A DNA stretch of 64,000 nt. It comes from Mycobacterium scrofulaceum. Its GTDB lineage: Bacteria > Actinomycetota > Actinomycetes > Mycobacteriales > Mycobacteriaceae. Shown here piece by piece: positions 1 through 10,135 of this stretch. Location of the stretch: assembly GCF_002086735.1 (NCBI RefSeq), contig NZ_MVIJ01000007.1:92652-156651 (forward strand), given 5' to 3'. The first letter of the stretch is position 1. Every line of letters begins with the position of its first letter. The notes beneath the pieces were generated by a model. It was given only the letters and a program-made list of their open reading frames with translations. It had not been told where the DNA came from and ran no database searches. The position numbers were made by a program, and so were the translations under genes.

Positions 1-2
1 GC

Positions 3-65
3 CGCAAGGTGGATCCCGCAGGGGTGTTCGCCTCGGACATGGCCCGACGTTTGGAGCTGCTGTAA
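3..65 (+). CDS. dprE1: DprE1, C-terminal fragment (cut by window start)
   Basis: Only the last 20 codons are in the window, reading [20 protein letters not shown] and ending in TAA at 63-65. I recognise this as the C-terminus of DprE1, the FAD-dependent oxidase that converts decaprenylphosphoryl-ribose to the 2-keto intermediate in decaprenylphosphoryl-arabinose (DPA) synthesis. The next gene, 11 bp downstream on the same strand, is dprE2, the partner reductase, which fits this assignment. Nothing can be said about the catalytic part. Confidence 0.85.
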   Translation, partial: RKVDPAGVFASDMARRLELL

Positions 66-76
66 ATGGTGCGCCA

Positions 77-841
77 ATGGTGTTAGACGCCGTGGGGAAT
101 CCGCAGGCCATCCTGCTGCTCGGCGGTACCTCCGAGATCGGGCTGGCCATCTGCGAGCGCTACCTGCAGAACGCGCACGCCCGCATCGTGCTGGCCGCCA
201 TGCCGAACGACCCGGGCCGCGACGCCGCCGTCGCCCAGATGAAGGCCGCGGGCGCGCGCTCGGTGGAGATGATCGACTTCGAGGCCACCGACCCCGACAG
301 CCACCCGAAGACGGTCGACGCGGCCTTCGCCCACGGTGACGTCGACGTGGCCATCGTCGCCTTCGGCATCCTCGGCGACGCCGAGGAGTTGTGGCAGAAC
401 CAGCACAAGGCCGTCTTGGCCGCCGAAATCAACTACACCGCAGCGGTTTCGGTGGGGGTGCTGCTGGCCGAGAAGATGCGCGCCCAGGGTTTCGGCCAGA
501 TCATCGCGATGAGCTCGGCCGCCGGTGAGCGGGTGCGGCGGTCCAACTTCGTGTACGGGTCCACCAAGGCGGGACTGGACGGCTTCTATCTGGGCCTGGG
601 CGAGGCGTTGCGCGAGTACGGGGTTCGCGTCCTGGTGATCCGGCCCGGCCAGGTGCGGACGCGGATGAGCGCGCACGTCAAGGAGGCGCCGCTGACCGTC
701 GACAAGGAGTATGTCGCCAACCTCGCGGTGACCGCGGCCGCAAAAGGTAAGGAATTGGTTTGGGCGCCGGCAGCATTCCGTTACGTGATGATGGTGTTGC
801 GACACATTCCGCGGAGCGTCTTCCGCAAGCTGCCAATCTGA
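77..841 (+). CDS. dprE2: DprE2, decaprenylphosphoryl-2-keto-erythro-pentose reductase
   Basis: A short-chain dehydrogenase of 254 aa, the same length as the M. tuberculosis protein. The nucleotide-binding motif GGTSEIG lies at residues 16-22. The catalytic set is Ser146/147 with Tyr160-x3-Lys164 (YGSTK). In the family this enzyme reduces the keto product of DprE1 to decaprenylphosphoryl-arabinose, the only arabinose donor for arabinogalactan and lipoarabinomannan. The ATG at 77 gives the conserved N-terminus [10 protein letters not shown]. The gene follows dprE1 closely, and its stop is 2 bp before the aftA start, so the genes are probably co-transcribed and translationally coupled. Confidence 0.95.
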   Translation: MVLDAVGNPQAILLLGGTSEIGLAICERYLQNAHARIVLAAMPNDPGRDAAVAQMKAAGARSVEMIDFEATDPDSHPKTVDAAFAHGDVDVAIVAFGILGDAEELWQNQHKAVLAAEINYTAAVSVGVLLAEKMRAQGFGQIIAMSSAAGERVRRSNFVYGSTKAGLDGFYLGLGEALREYGVRVLVIRPGQVRTRMSAHVKEAPLTVDKEYVANLAVTAAAKGKELVWAPAAFRYVMMVLRHIPRSVFRKLPI

Positions 842-843
842 TC

Positions 844-2775
844 ATGCGTAACGCGCTGGCCGCGCTGGGCCAGATGGCTCTGGCGGCCGCGGTGGCCGTC
901 GTCGTCGCGGTCGTGTCGCTGGTCGCCATCTCCCGCGTGCAGTGGCCGGCCTTCCCGTCGTCGAACCAGCTGCACGCGCTGACCACCGTGGGGCAGGTCG
1001 GCTGCCTGGCCGGCCTGCTGGCCGCGGGGTGGGCGTGGCGGCGGTATCGGTGGCTCGCCCGGCTGGGCGGGCTGGCGTTCGTGTCCGCGTTCACCGTCGT
1101 GACGCTGGGCATGCCGCTGGGCGCGACCAAGCTGTACCTGTTCGGCATCTCGGTCGACCAGCAATTCCGCACCGAGTACCTGACCCGGCTGGCCGACAGC
1201 CCCGCCCTGCGCGACATGACCTACCTCGGGCTGCCGCCGTTCTACCCGCCGGGCTGGTTCTGGATCGGCGGGCGGGCCGCGGCGCTGACCGGCACGCCGG
1301 CCTGGGAGGTCTACAAGCCGTGGGCCGTCACCTCGATCGCGGTCGCGGTCGCCGTCGCCCTCGTGCTGTGGTGGCGGATGGTCCGCTTCGAGTACGCGCT
1401 GATCGTCACCACCGCGACGGCGGCGGCGACGCTCGCCTACGGCTCGCCCGAGCCGTACGCCGCGATGATCACCGTGCTGCTGCCGCCGGTGCTGGTCCTG
1501 ACGTGGTCGGGCTTGCGCGCCGGCGACCGCGAGCGTCACGCCAGCGTGGCGCCGGACGCCGACGGCCACGCTGGCGTGACGGTCGACGCAAGAAGCGGGT
1601 GGGCCGCGGTCGTCGGCGCCGGGCTGTTCCTCGGCTGGACCGCCACCTGGTACACGCTGCTGTTCGCCTTCGGCGCGTTCACGGTCGCGCTGATGGCCCT
1701 GTGGCTGGCCGGCCTGCGCTGGCGACAAGGAGGTTTCCGCGCCGCGCTCGACCCGCTGCGCCGGCTGGCCGTCGTCGCGGTCATCGCCGCGGCCATCGCG
1801 AGCACCACCTGGCTGCCTTTCCTGTTGCGGGCGGCCCGCAGCCCGGTCAGCAACTCCGGCAGCGCTCAGCACTACCTGCCGGCCGACGGCGCCGTGCTGA
1901 CCTTCCCGATGCTGCAGTTCTCCCTGCTGGGAGCGGTCTGCCTGCTGGGCGCGCTGTGGCTGGTGGTCCGCGCCCGGTGGTCGGTGCGGGCCGGCGCCCT
2001 GGCCATCGGGGTGCTGGCCGTCTACCTGTGGTCGCTGCTGTCGATGCTGACCACTCTGGCGCGCACCACCCTGCTGTCGTTCCGGCTGCAGCCCACCCTC
2101 ACCGTGCTGCTGGTGGCCGCCGGGGCGTTCGGCTTCGTCGAGGCGGTGCGGGCGCTGTCCGCGCGGGGCCGGGCCGTGCTCCCCGTCGCCGCCGCCGTCG
2201 GGCTGGCCGCCGCGATCGCGTTCAGCCAGGACATTCCCGACGTGCTGCGGCCGGATCTCACCGTCGCCTACACCGACACCGACGGCGACGGGCAGCGCGG
2301 CGACCGGCGGCCGCCGAGTTCGGAGAAGTTCTACCCCGACATCGACCGCGCGATCACGACCGTGACGGGCCGGCCCCGCGACCAGACCGTCGTGATGACC
2401 GCCGACTACAGCTTCCTGTCCTTCTATCCCTATTGGGGATTCCAGGGGTTGACGTCGCACTACGCCAACCCGCTCGCGCAGTTCGACCTGCGGGCCGCCC
2501 AGATCAACAAGTGGTCCAAGCTCAAGTCCGCCGGCGAGCTCATCCACGCGCTCGACACCTGCCCGTGGCCACCGCCCACGGTGTTCCTCATGCGCCGCGG
2601 CGCGAACGGCAACTACACGCTGCGGCTCGCCGAGGACGTCTATCCCAACCAGCCCAACGTCCGCCGCTACACCGTCGATCTGCGGGCCGCCCTCTTCGAC
2701 AGCCCGCAGTTCGTCGTCCACAGCGCCGGCCCCTTCGTGCTGGCCATTCGCAAACCGGCGCCGGGGCACCCATGA
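844..2775 (+). CDS. aftA: AftA, galactan 5-O-arabinofuranosyltransferase
   Basis: A polytopic GT-C glycosyltransferase of 643 aa. In the family it transfers the first arabinose from DPA onto the galactan chain, priming arabinan synthesis at the periplasmic side of the membrane. A hydrophobic segment begins at about residue 10, many further membrane segments follow, and the last ~180 residues are a soluble domain. The start at 844 (MRNALAAL) is preferred over an in-frame ATG at 760, which lies inside dprE2. Compared with my memory of the M. tuberculosis protein, about 21 residues are inserted near residues 230-251, just after the GDRE segment. The inserted DNA is a perfect inverted repeat (separate entry). 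The stop overlaps the embC start as ATGA. Confidence 0.93.
   Translation: MRNALAALGQMALAAAVAVVVAVVSLVAISRVQWPAFPSSNQLHALTTVGQVGCLAGLLAAGWAWRRYRWLARLGGLAFVSAFTVVTLGMPLGATKLYLFGISVDQQFRTEYLTRLADSPALRDMTYLGLPPFYPPGWFWIGGRAAALTGTPAWEVYKPWAVTSIAVAVAVALVLWWRMVRFEYALIVTTATAAATLAYGSPEPYAAMITVLLPPVLVLTWSGLRAGDRERHASVAPDADGHAGVTVDARSGWAAVVGAGLFLGWTATWYTLLFAFGAFTVALMALWLAGLRWRQGGFRAALDPLRRLAVVAVIAAAIASTTWLPFLLRAARSPVSNSGSAQHYLPADGAVLTFPMLQFSLLGAVCLLGALWLVVRARWSVRAGALAIGVLAVYLWSLLSMLTTLARTTLLSFRLQPTLTVLLVAAGAFGFVEAVRALSARGRAVLPVAAAVGLAAAIAFSQDIPDVLRPDLTVAYTDTDGDGQRGDRRPPSSEKFYPDIDRAITTVTGRPRDQTVVMTADYSFLSFYPYWGFQGLTSHYANPLAQFDLRAAQINKWSKLKSAGELIHALDTCPWPPPTVFLMRRGANGNYTLRLAEDVYPNQPNVRRYTVDLRAALFDSPQFVVHSAGPFVLAIRKPAPGHP
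1534..1581. repeat. Perfect 17-bp inverted repeat inside aftA
   Basis: CGTCACGCCAGCGTGGC at 1534-1550 is repeated as its exact reverse complement at 1565-1581, with a 14-nt spacer. Each arm is itself nearly palindromic (CACGC-CA-GCGTG). The element lies in frame in the coding sequence, where the M. tuberculosis AftA has no corresponding residues, so it looks like an inserted palindromic unit rather than ancestral coding sequence. I noticed no second copy in the window, but this was an eye search only. Confidence 0.8.
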
Positions 2776-5700
2776 GCACCGACACCTCGCCCTCACGCGC
2801 CGAAGAACTACCATCAACCACCGTGACCGACACGGGAGCGAACCACCGGATCGCTCGGTGGGTAGCTACCGTCGCGGGGCTGCTCGGGGCGCTGCTGGCC
2901 ATCGCCACGCCCCTGCTGCCGGTCAACCAGACCACGGCCCAGCTGAACTGGCCGCAGAACGGCACGTTCGAAAGCGTCGACGCACCCCTGATCGGGTACG
3001 TGGCCACCGACCTGAACGTCACCATCCCGTGCCAGGCCGCCGCCGGGCTGGCCGGCCCGCGGAACGCCGGCAAGACGGTGCTGCTCTCCACCGTGCCCAA
3101 GCAGGCGCCCAAGGCCGTCGACCGCGGGCTGCTCATCCAGCGCGCCAACGACTACCTGGTGCTCGTCGTGCGCAACGTCGCGGTGGTCACCGCCCCGCTC
3201 AACCAGGTGCTCGGCCCCGCCTGCCAGCGGCTGACCTTCACCGCGCACGCCGACCGCGTCACCGCCGAATTCGTCGGGCTGACCCAGGGCCCCAACGCCG
3301 AGCACCCCGGCGCGCCGCTGCGGGGCGAGAAGAGCGGCTATGACTTCCGGCCCCAGATCGTCGGCGTGTTCACCGACCTGAGCGGGCCGGCGCCGCCGGG
3401 CCTGAGCTTCTCGGCGACCATCGACACCCGCTACAGCAGCAGCCCCACCCAGCTGAAGATGGCGGCGATGATCCTCGGGTTGGTGCTGACCGCCGCCGCC
3501 CTGATCGCCCTGCACGTCCTCGACACCGCCGACGGCACCCGGCACCGGCGCTTCCTGCCGTCGCGCTGGTGGTCGCTCAGCGGGCTGGACGCCCTGGTCA
3601 TCGCCGTGCTGGTGTGGTGGCAATTCGTCGGCGCCAACACGTCCGACGACGGCTACATCCTGACCATGGCCCGGGTCTCCGAGCACGCCGGCTACATGGC
3701 CAACTACTACCGCTGGTTCGGCACGCCGGAGGCGCCCTTCGGCTGGTACTACGACCTGCTGGCGCTGTGGGCCCACGTCAGCACGGCCAGCATCTGGATG
3801 CGGTTGCCCACCCTGGCCATGGCGCTGACGTGCTGGTGGGTGATCAGCCGCGAGGTGATGCCGCGCCTGGGGCACGCCGTCAAACAGAACCGCGGCGCGG
3901 CGTGGACGGCGGCCGGGATGTTCCTGGCCGTGTGGCTGCCGCTGAACAACGGGCTGCGGCCCGAGCCGATCATCGCGCTGGGCATCCTGCTGACCTGGTG
4001 CTCGGTGGAGCGCGCGGTGGCCACCAGCCGGCTGCTGCCGGTGGCGGCCGCCTGCATCATCGGCGCGCTGACGCTGTTCTCCGGGCCGACGGGCATCGCC
4101 TCGATCGGCGCCCTGCTGGTCGCGATCGGGCCGCTGCGGACCATCCTGCACCGCCGATCCAAGCTGTTCGGTGCGCTACCACTGGTGGCGCCCCTGCTGG
4201 CCGCGGTCACGGTCACCGCCATCCTCATCTTCCGCGACCAGACGCTGGCCGGCGAGATCCAGGCCACCGCTCTCAAGCGCGCCGTCGGGCCCAGCCTGAG
4301 CTGGTTCGACGAACACCTTCGCTACGAGCGGTTGTTCATGGCCAGCCCCGACGGGTCGGTCGCCCGCCGCTTCGCGGTGCTGGCGCTGGTGCTCGCGCTC
4401 GCGATCACCGTCGCAATGTCGTTGCGCAAGGGCCGGATTCCGGGCACCGCCGCGGGGCCGAGCCGGCGCATCGTCGGGATCACCATCATCTCGTTCGTCG
4501 CGATGATGTTCACGCCGACCAAATGGACCCACCACTTCGGGGTGTTCGCCGGGCTGGCCGGATCGCTGGGCGCACTGGCCGCGGTCGCCGTGACCTCGGC
4601 GGCGATGCGCTCCCGGCGCAACCGCACCATGTTCGCCGCGGTGGTGCTGTTCCTGGTCGCCCTGTCCTTCGCCAGCGTCAACGGCTGGTGGTATGTATCC
4701 AATTTCGGTGTGCCCTGGTCGAATTCGTTCCCGGCGTGGCATTACGCATTCGCCACCGCGCTGCTCGGGCTGACCGTCCTGGTGCTGCTACTGGCGGCGT
4801 GGTTCCACTTCGTGTCGCCCGACAACGGCCCGCCCAAGACCCGCTACGGGGCACGCGTGGCACGAATCGTCCAGTCCCCGTTGGCCATAGCCACCTGGGT
4901 GCTGGTGGTCTTCGAGGTCGCGTCGCTCACCCTGGCGGTGACAGACCAGTACCCCGCGTGGACGGTGGGCCGGTCCAACCTCGAGGCTGCTTTTGTTTTC
5001 AAGACCGGCCACACCTGCGGACTGGCCCAGGACGTGCTGGTGGAGCAGGATCCCAACGCCGGGATGCTCGCGCCGGTGAGCGCCACGGTCGGCGACGCCC
5101 TGGGTGCGGGACTGTCGGAAGCCTTCACGCCCAACGGCATTCCCGCCGACGTCCGCGCGGATCCGGTGATGGAACGACCGGGTGACCGCAGCTTCATCAA
5201 CGACGACAAGCTGGTCACCGGCGCCGAGGCGGGCACCGAGGGCGGCACCACCCCGGCGCCGGGAATCAACGGTTCGGTCGCCAAGCTGCCCTACAACCTG
5301 GACCCGGCGCGCACGCCCGTCCTGGGCAGCTGGCGCCCGGGCATCCAGGTCCCCGCGCATCTGCGATCCGGCTGGTACCGGCTGCCCGCCCGCGACAAGG
5401 CGGGGCCGCTGCTGGTGGTCAGCGCGGCCGGCCGCTTCGACCCCCGCGAGGTCCAGGTCCAGTGGGCCACAGACGACGAAGCGGCGGGCGGACACCCCGG
5501 CGGGTCCTTCCAGTTCTCCGACGTGGGCGCCTCCCCGGCGTGGCGCAACCTGCGGCTGCCGCTGTCGGCCGTCCCCGGCAACGCCACCCAGATCCGGTTG
5601 GTCGCCGACGACGAGGACCTGGCGCCGCAGCACTGGATCGCGCTCACACCGCCCCGGATCCCGCACCTGCGCACGCTGCAGGACGTGGTGGGGTCGCGGG

Positions 5701-6050
5701 ACCCGGTGTTCCTGGATTGGCTGGTCGGCCTGGCGTTCCCGTGCCAGCGGCCGTTCGGCCATCAGAACGGCGTCGACGAGACGCCGAGGTGGCGCATCCT
5801 GCCGGACCGCTTCGGCGCCGAAGCCAACTCCCCGGTGATGGACAACAACGGCGGCGGTCCGTTGGGGGTCACCGAGCTGCTGCTCAAGGCGACCACCATC
5901 GCCACCTACCTGAAGGACGACTGGTCGCGCGACTGGGGCTCGCTGCAACGGCTGACGCCGTACTACCCCGACGCCCAGCCCGCGCGGCTGGAGCTGGGGA
6001 CGGCCACGCGCAGCGGTCTGTGGAGCCCCGCCCCGCTGCGCAAGAGCTGA
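2772..6050 (+). CDS. embC: EmbC, arabinosyltransferase (lipoarabinomannan arabinan)
   Basis: A 1092-aa GT-C integral membrane arabinosyltransferase, which in mycobacteria extends the arabinan of lipoarabinomannan using DPA. An N-terminal membrane helix is followed by a periplasmic jelly-roll-like domain. The acidic GT-C motif is in the segment [14 protein letters not shown], and the proline-motif region around [12 protein letters not shown] matches the chain-length-regulating motif. A large C-terminal carbohydrate-binding domain ends in [12 protein letters not shown]. The start ATG overlaps the aftA stop (ATGA), giving a length two residues from the M. tuberculosis protein. EmbC rather than EmbA or EmbB is called from position and the N-terminal segment [15 protein letters not shown]. 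Confidence 0.95.
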   Translation: MSTDTSPSRAEELPSTTVTDTGANHRIARWVATVAGLLGALLAIATPLLPVNQTTAQLNWPQNGTFESVDAPLIGYVATDLNVTIPCQAAAGLAGPRNAGKTVLLSTVPKQAPKAVDRGLLIQRANDYLVLVVRNVAVVTAPLNQVLGPACQRLTFTAHADRVTAEFVGLTQGPNAEHPGAPLRGEKSGYDFRPQIVGVFTDLSGPAPPGLSFSATIDTRYSSSPTQLKMAAMILGLVLTAAALIALHVLDTADGTRHRRFLPSRWWSLSGLDALVIAVLVWWQFVGANTSDDGYILTMARVSEHAGYMANYYRWFGTPEAPFGWYYDLLALWAHVSTASIWMRLPTLAMALTCWWVISREVMPRLGHAVKQNRGAAWTAAGMFLAVWLPLNNGLRPEPIIALGILLTWCSVERAVATSRLLPVAAACIIGALTLFSGPTGIASIGALLVAIGPLRTILHRRSKLFGALPLVAPLLAAVTVTAILIFRDQTLAGEIQATALKRAVGPSLSWFDEHLRYERLFMASPDGSVARRFAVLALVLALAITVAMSLRKGRIPGTAAGPSRRIVGITIISFVAMMFTPTKWTHHFGVFAGLAGSLGALAAVAVTSAAMRSRRNRTMFAAVVLFLVALSFASVNGWWYVSNFGVPWSNSFPAWHYAFATALLGLTVLVLLLAAWFHFVSPDNGPPKTRYGARVARIVQSPLAIATWVLVVFEVASLTLAVTDQYPAWTVGRSNLEAAFVFKTGHTCGLAQDVLVEQDPNAGMLAPVSATVGDALGAGLSEAFTPNGIPADVRADPVMERPGDRSFINDDKLVTGAEAGTEGGTTPAPGINGSVAKLPYNLDPARTPVLGSWRPGIQVPAHLRSGWYRLPARDKAGPLLVVSAAGRFDPREVQVQWATDDEAAGGHPGGSFQFSDVGASPAWRNLRLPLSAVPGNATQIRLVADDEDLAPQHWIALTPPRIPHLRTLQDVVGSRDPVFLDWLVGLAFPCQRPFGHQNGVDETPRWRILPDRFGAEANSPVMDNNGGGPLGVTELLLKATTIATYLKDDWSRDWGSLQRLTPYYPDAQPARLELGTATRSGLWSPAPLRKS

Positions 6051-6066
6051 ACACGGAGGGAGGGCG

Positions 6067-6723
6067 ATGACGGCCACCCTGATGAGCATGGCCCGCGACG
6101 AGCGGGCCGAACTGGCGGAGTTCCTGGCCACGCTGACACCGCAACAGTGGGGTGAGCCCAGCCTGTGCTCGGGCTGGACCGTCAAAGACGTTGTCGCGCA
6201 TATGGTCAGCTACGAAGAGCTCGACACGCTCGGGCTGCTGAAGCGCTTCGCCAAGGGCTGGATCGTCCGCGCCAACCAGGTGGGCGTCGACGAGTTCGCC
6301 GGGCTGAGCGCCCAGCAGCTGCTCGACTTCCTGCGTGCCCACCTCCAACCACGCGGCCTGACGGCGGGGTTCGGCGGGATGATCGCGCTCGTCGACGGCA
6401 CCATCCACCACCAGGACATCCGTCGCGCGCTGGGCCGGCCGCGCCGCGTGCCGGCGGATCGGCTCGTGCGGGTCATGGGCCTGGTGCCGGGCAACCCCAG
6501 GATCGGCGCCGGCCGCCGGATCAGGGGGCTGCGCCTGCGCGCCACCGACGTCGACTGGGAACACGGCCGCGGGCCGGAGGTCACCGGGCCCGGCGAGGCA
6601 CTGCTGATGGCGATGGCCGGCCGCCCCGCCGCACTCGCCGACCTCGACGGCCCGGGCCTGGACACGCTGGCCGCCCGGCTCACCCGCCGGCCGTTGCCCG
6701 GCCCCGCGTCCTCAGCGGACTGA
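6067..6723 (+). CDS. DinB/MDMPI-fold (maleylpyruvate isomerase-like) protein inserted between embC and embA
   Basis: A 218-aa protein whose N-terminal part ([20 protein letters not shown], then VAHM) is typical of the mycothiol-dependent maleylpyruvate isomerase/DinB four-helix family. Candidate metal ligands are His43 in VVAHM and the HH pair in the segment [12 protein letters not shown]. Some family members use mycothiol as cofactor, but the substrate of this one is unknown. It starts 16 bp after the embC stop with a very strong ribosome-binding site (GGAGGGAGGG) and is followed 85 bp later by embA, so it is probably co-transcribed with the emb genes. In M. tuberculosis embC and embA are adjacent, so this gene looks like an insertion. 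Its 3' end carries one copy of a direct repeat (separate entry). Confidence 0.75.
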   Translation: MTATLMSMARDERAELAEFLATLTPQQWGEPSLCSGWTVKDVVAHMVSYEELDTLGLLKRFAKGWIVRANQVGVDEFAGLSAQQLLDFLRAHLQPRGLTAGFGGMIALVDGTIHHQDIRRALGRPRRVPADRLVRVMGLVPGNPRIGAGRRIRGLRLRATDVDWEHGRGPEVTGPGEALLMAMAGRPAALADLDGPGLDTLAARLTRRPLPGPASSAD

Positions 6724-6781
6724 ATCCGATTGTCCGACCGGTCCGCGGGCCCGCTGCCCGGCCCCGCGTCCTCAGCGGACT
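6691..6781. repeat. 31-bp direct repeat at 60-bp spacing before embA
   Basis: Positions 6691-6721 and 6751-6781 match at 30 of 31 bases (core TGCCCGGCCCCGCGTCCTCA followed by GCGGACT). The first copy is the last codons of the MDMPI-like gene and the second is untranslated and abuts the AAGGAG ribosome-binding site of embA. The duplication lies exactly at the junction between the extra gene and embA, so it may be a scar of the rearrangement that placed the gene there. Confidence 0.85.
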
Positions 6782-6808
6782 AAGGAGCTTCGCTTACGAT
6801 CGACCCTC

Positions 6809-9800
6809 GTGCCCCACGACGGTAATCAGCGATCGCAGCGGATCCCACGGTTGGTGGCCGCCATCGCCGGTCTGGTGGGACTGCTCTTGTGCGCACTCGT
6901 CCCGCTGCTCCCGGTCAAGCAGACCACCGCGACGGTCCTGTGGCCGCAGGGCACGGTGGACGGGCACGTCACCCAGATCACCGCACCCCTGGTGTCCGGC
7001 GCGCCGCGGGCACTGGACATCTCCATCCCGTGCGCGGCGATCGCCACCCTGCCCGCCGGTGGCGGCCTGGTCGTCTCGACCCTGCCCACCGGCGGGATCG
7101 ACGCCGGCAAGAACGGGTTGTTCGTGCGCGCCGACAAGGACCTGGTGGTCGTCGCGTTCCGCGACACCGTGGCCGCGGCGGCGCCGCGCCCGGCGGTCAC
7201 CGCCGGGGCCTGCAGCGTGTTGCACGTCTGGGCCGACGCGGGCGCGTCGGGGGCGGAGTTCGTCGGCATCCCCAACGCCGCGGGAACGCTGCCCTCGGAG
7301 AAGAAGCCGCAGGTCGGCGGGATATTCACCGACCTGAAGGTGCCCGCCCAGCCCGGTCTGTCGGCCCGCATCGACATCGACACCCGGTTCATCACCGCCC
7401 CCACCGCCCTCAAGCAGCTGGCGATGGGCGTGGGCGCGCTGGCCGTCCTGACGGCCATCATCGCGCTCGCCGCGCTGGACCGTCGCAGTCGCGGCGGCGG
7501 CGCGCTGGTCAATTGGCAGTCCCCGATCGCGTGGCTCTCCCGGTATCGCCCCCGCGCGAGGTGGACTTCGTGGCGCCGCGTCGGGATCGCCACCTGGATC
7601 GCCGACGCCGGAGTGATCGCCACGCTGCTGCTCTGGCACGTCATCGGCGCCACCTCTTCCGACGACGGCTACAACCTGACCATCGCCCGCGTCGCCCCGA
7701 AGGCCGGCTACATCGCCAACTACTACCGCTACTTCGGGACGACCGACGCGCCGTTCGACTGGTATCTGGGGCTGCTGTCCAGGCTCGCGTCGGTGAGCAC
7801 CGCCGGCGTCTGGATGCGGTTGCCCGCCACACTGGCCGGCATCGCGTGCTGGCTGGTGATCAGCCATTGGGTGCTGCGCAGGCTGGGTCCGGGCCGGGGC
7901 GGCCTGGCGGCGAACCGGGTGGCGGTGCTCACCGCGGGCGCGGTGTTCGTGGCCGCCTGGCTGCCGTTCAACAACGGGCTGCGGCCCGAGCCGCTGATCG
8001 CCCTCGGCGTGCTGGTCACCTGGATACTGGTGGAGCGGGCGATCGCGCTGCAACGCCTCGCCCCTGCCGCGGTCGCGATCTTCGTCGCGATGCTCACCGC
8101 GACGCTGGCGCCGCAGGGGCTGATCGCCGTCGCCGCGCTGCTGACCGGGTCGCGGGCCATCGCGCGCACGATCCGGCGACGCCGGGCCACCGACGGACTG
8201 CTGGCGCCGCTGGCCGTGCTGGCGGCGTCGCTGTCCCTGATCACCGTCGTGGTGTTCCGCAGCCAGACGCTGGCCACCGTCGCCGAGTCGGCGCGCATCA
8301 AGTACAAGGTCGGGCCGACGATCGCCTGGTACCAGGACTGGCTCCGCTACTACTTCCTCACGGTCGAGTCCAACCCCGACGGGTCCATGTCGAGGCGGTT
8401 CGCGGTGCTGGTGCTGCTGCTGTGCCTGTTCGGGATGCTGGTCACCCTGCTGCGCCGCGGCCGGATCCCGGGCGTGGCCAGCGGCCCGGCCTGGCGGCTG
8501 ATCGGCACCACCGCGTTCGGCCTGTTGCTGCTGACGTTCACCCCGACCAAGTGGGCTGTCCAGTTCGGCGCCTTCGCCGGTCTGGCCGGGGCGCTGGGCG
8601 CCGTCACCGCCTTCGCCCTCGCCCGGATCGGCCTGCACAACCGCCGCAACCTGACGCTGTACGTGACCGCGCTGCTGTTCGTGCTGGCGGTGGCCACCTC
8701 CGGCGTCAACGGCTGGTTCTACGTCGGCAACTACGGGGTGCCGTGGTACGACATCCAGCCGGTCATCGCCAGCCATCCGGTGACGTCGATGTTCTTGACG
8801 CTGTCCATCCTCACCGGGTTGCTGGCCGCGTGGCAGCACTTCCGGATGGACTACGCCGGGCACACCGAGGTCGAGGACAACCGGCGCAACCGGGTGCTCG
8901 CGTCGACGCCCCTGCTGGTGGTCGCGACCATCATGGTCATCGGCGAAGTCGGCTCGCTGGCCAAGGGCGCGGTCTTCCGCTACCCCCTCTACACCACCGG
9001 CAAGGCCAACCTCGCGGCGATCACGTCGGGACTGTCGCCCTCCAGTTGTGCGATGGCCGACGACGTGCTGACCGAACCCGACCCCAACGCGGGCATGCTG
9101 CAGCCGGCGCCCGGTCAGACGTTCGGCCCCGACGGGCCGCTCGGCGGCAGCAACCCCGTCGGCTTCAAACCCGACGGCGTGGGCGATGACCTGAGGTCGT
9201 ACCCGGTGGTGACCAAGCCGGGCGTGGTGAATTCCGATGCCTCGCCCAACAAGCCCAACGCCGCAATGAGCGACTCGGCGGGCACCGCCGGCGGGAAGGG
9301 CCCGCTCGGCGTCAACGGCTCGCACGCGGCGCTGCCGTTCGGCCTCGACCCGGCCCGGACCCCGGTGATGGGCAGCTACGGGGAGAACTCGCTGGCCGCC
9401 ACGGCCACCTCGGCCTGGTACCGGCTGCCGCCCCGCACGCCGGACCGGCCGATCGTCGTGGTGTCGGCGTCCGGGGCGATCTGGTCGTACAAGGAGGACG
9501 GCACGTTCACCTACGGGCAGTCGCTGAAACTGCAGTGGGGCATCGCCCGCCCCGACGGCACCACCCAGCCGCTAGCGGAGGTGCAGCCGATCGACATCGG
9601 CCCGGAGCCGGCGTGGCGCAATCTGCGGTTCCCGCTCACCTGGGCGCCGCCCGAGGCGAACGTGGCGCGCATCGTCGCCTACGACCCGAACCTGAGCTCG
9701 GACCAGTGGTTCGCGTTCACGCCGCCGCGGGTGCCGGTGCTGCAGACCCTGCAGCAGCTGATGGGGTCGCGCACGCCGGTGCTGATGGACATCGCGACCG

Positions 9801-10135
9801 CCGCGAACTTCCCCTGCCAGCACCCGTTCTCCGAACACCTCGGCGTGGCCGAACTCCCGCAATACCGCATCCTGCCGGATCACAAACAGACGGCGTCGTC
9901 GTCGAACGGGTGGCAATCGAGCGAGGCAGGCGGGCCGTTCCTCTTCCTGCAGACCATGCTGCGCACCTCGACGATCTCGACGTACCTGCGCGGCGACTGG
10001 TACCGCGACTGGGGATCGGTGGAGCAGTACTTCCGGTTGGTGCCGGCCGATCAGGCGCCGGAGGCCGTAATCGAACAGGGTGTGATGACAGTGCACGGCT
10101 GGAGCCGGCAGGGACCGATTCGGGCGCTCCCATGA
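6809..10135 (+). CDS. embA: EmbA, arabinosyltransferase (arabinogalactan)
   Basis: A 1108-aa GT-C arabinosyltransferase that, with EmbB, forms the branched arabinan of arabinogalactan. The GTG start at 6809 gives the conserved N-terminus MPHDGN and follows an AAGGAG at 6782-6787. The acidic motif is in the segment [15 protein letters not shown]. The large C-terminal domain ends [11 protein letters not shown], as in the family. The protein is about 14 residues longer than the M. tuberculosis protein, the extra being in the loop after the second membrane helix (residues ~230-250). The stop overlaps the embB start as ATGA, consistent with an EmbA-EmbB complex made from coupled genes. Confidence 0.95.
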   Translation: MPHDGNQRSQRIPRLVAAIAGLVGLLLCALVPLLPVKQTTATVLWPQGTVDGHVTQITAPLVSGAPRALDISIPCAAIATLPAGGGLVVSTLPTGGIDAGKNGLFVRADKDLVVVAFRDTVAAAAPRPAVTAGACSVLHVWADAGASGAEFVGIPNAAGTLPSEKKPQVGGIFTDLKVPAQPGLSARIDIDTRFITAPTALKQLAMGVGALAVLTAIIALAALDRRSRGGGALVNWQSPIAWLSRYRPRARWTSWRRVGIATWIADAGVIATLLLWHVIGATSSDDGYNLTIARVAPKAGYIANYYRYFGTTDAPFDWYLGLLSRLASVSTAGVWMRLPATLAGIACWLVISHWVLRRLGPGRGGLAANRVAVLTAGAVFVAAWLPFNNGLRPEPLIALGVLVTWILVERAIALQRLAPAAVAIFVAMLTATLAPQGLIAVAALLTGSRAIARTIRRRRATDGLLAPLAVLAASLSLITVVVFRSQTLATVAESARIKYKVGPTIAWYQDWLRYYFLTVESNPDGSMSRRFAVLVLLLCLFGMLVTLLRRGRIPGVASGPAWRLIGTTAFGLLLLTFTPTKWAVQFGAFAGLAGALGAVTAFALARIGLHNRRNLTLYVTALLFVLAVATSGVNGWFYVGNYGVPWYDIQPVIASHPVTSMFLTLSILTGLLAAWQHFRMDYAGHTEVEDNRRNRVLASTPLLVVATIMVIGEVGSLAKGAVFRYPLYTTGKANLAAITSGLSPSSCAMADDVLTEPDPNAGMLQPAPGQTFGPDGPLGGSNPVGFKPDGVGDDLRSYPVVTKPGVVNSDASPNKPNAAMSDSAGTAGGKGPLGVNGSHAALPFGLDPARTPVMGSYGENSLAATATSAWYRLPPRTPDRPIVVVSASGAIWSYKEDGTFTYGQSLKLQWGIARPDGTTQPLAEVQPIDIGPEPAWRNLRFPLTWAPPEANVARIVAYDPNLSSDQWFAFTPPRVPVLQTLQQLMGSRTPVLMDIATAANFPCQHPFSEHLGVAELPQYRILPDHKQTASSSNGWQSSEAGGPFLFLQTMLRTSTISTYLRGDWYRDWGSVEQYFRLVPADQAPEAVIEQGVMTVHGWSRQGPIRALP

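Noticed and set aside
781..2817. Long minus-strand ORFs opposite aftA, emb genes, pks13 and others (up to 843 aa)
   Set aside because: They mirror the third-codon GC bias of the real genes, have Arg/Gly/Pro/His-rich composition with no recognisable domain, and lie entirely opposite proteins with clear motifs.
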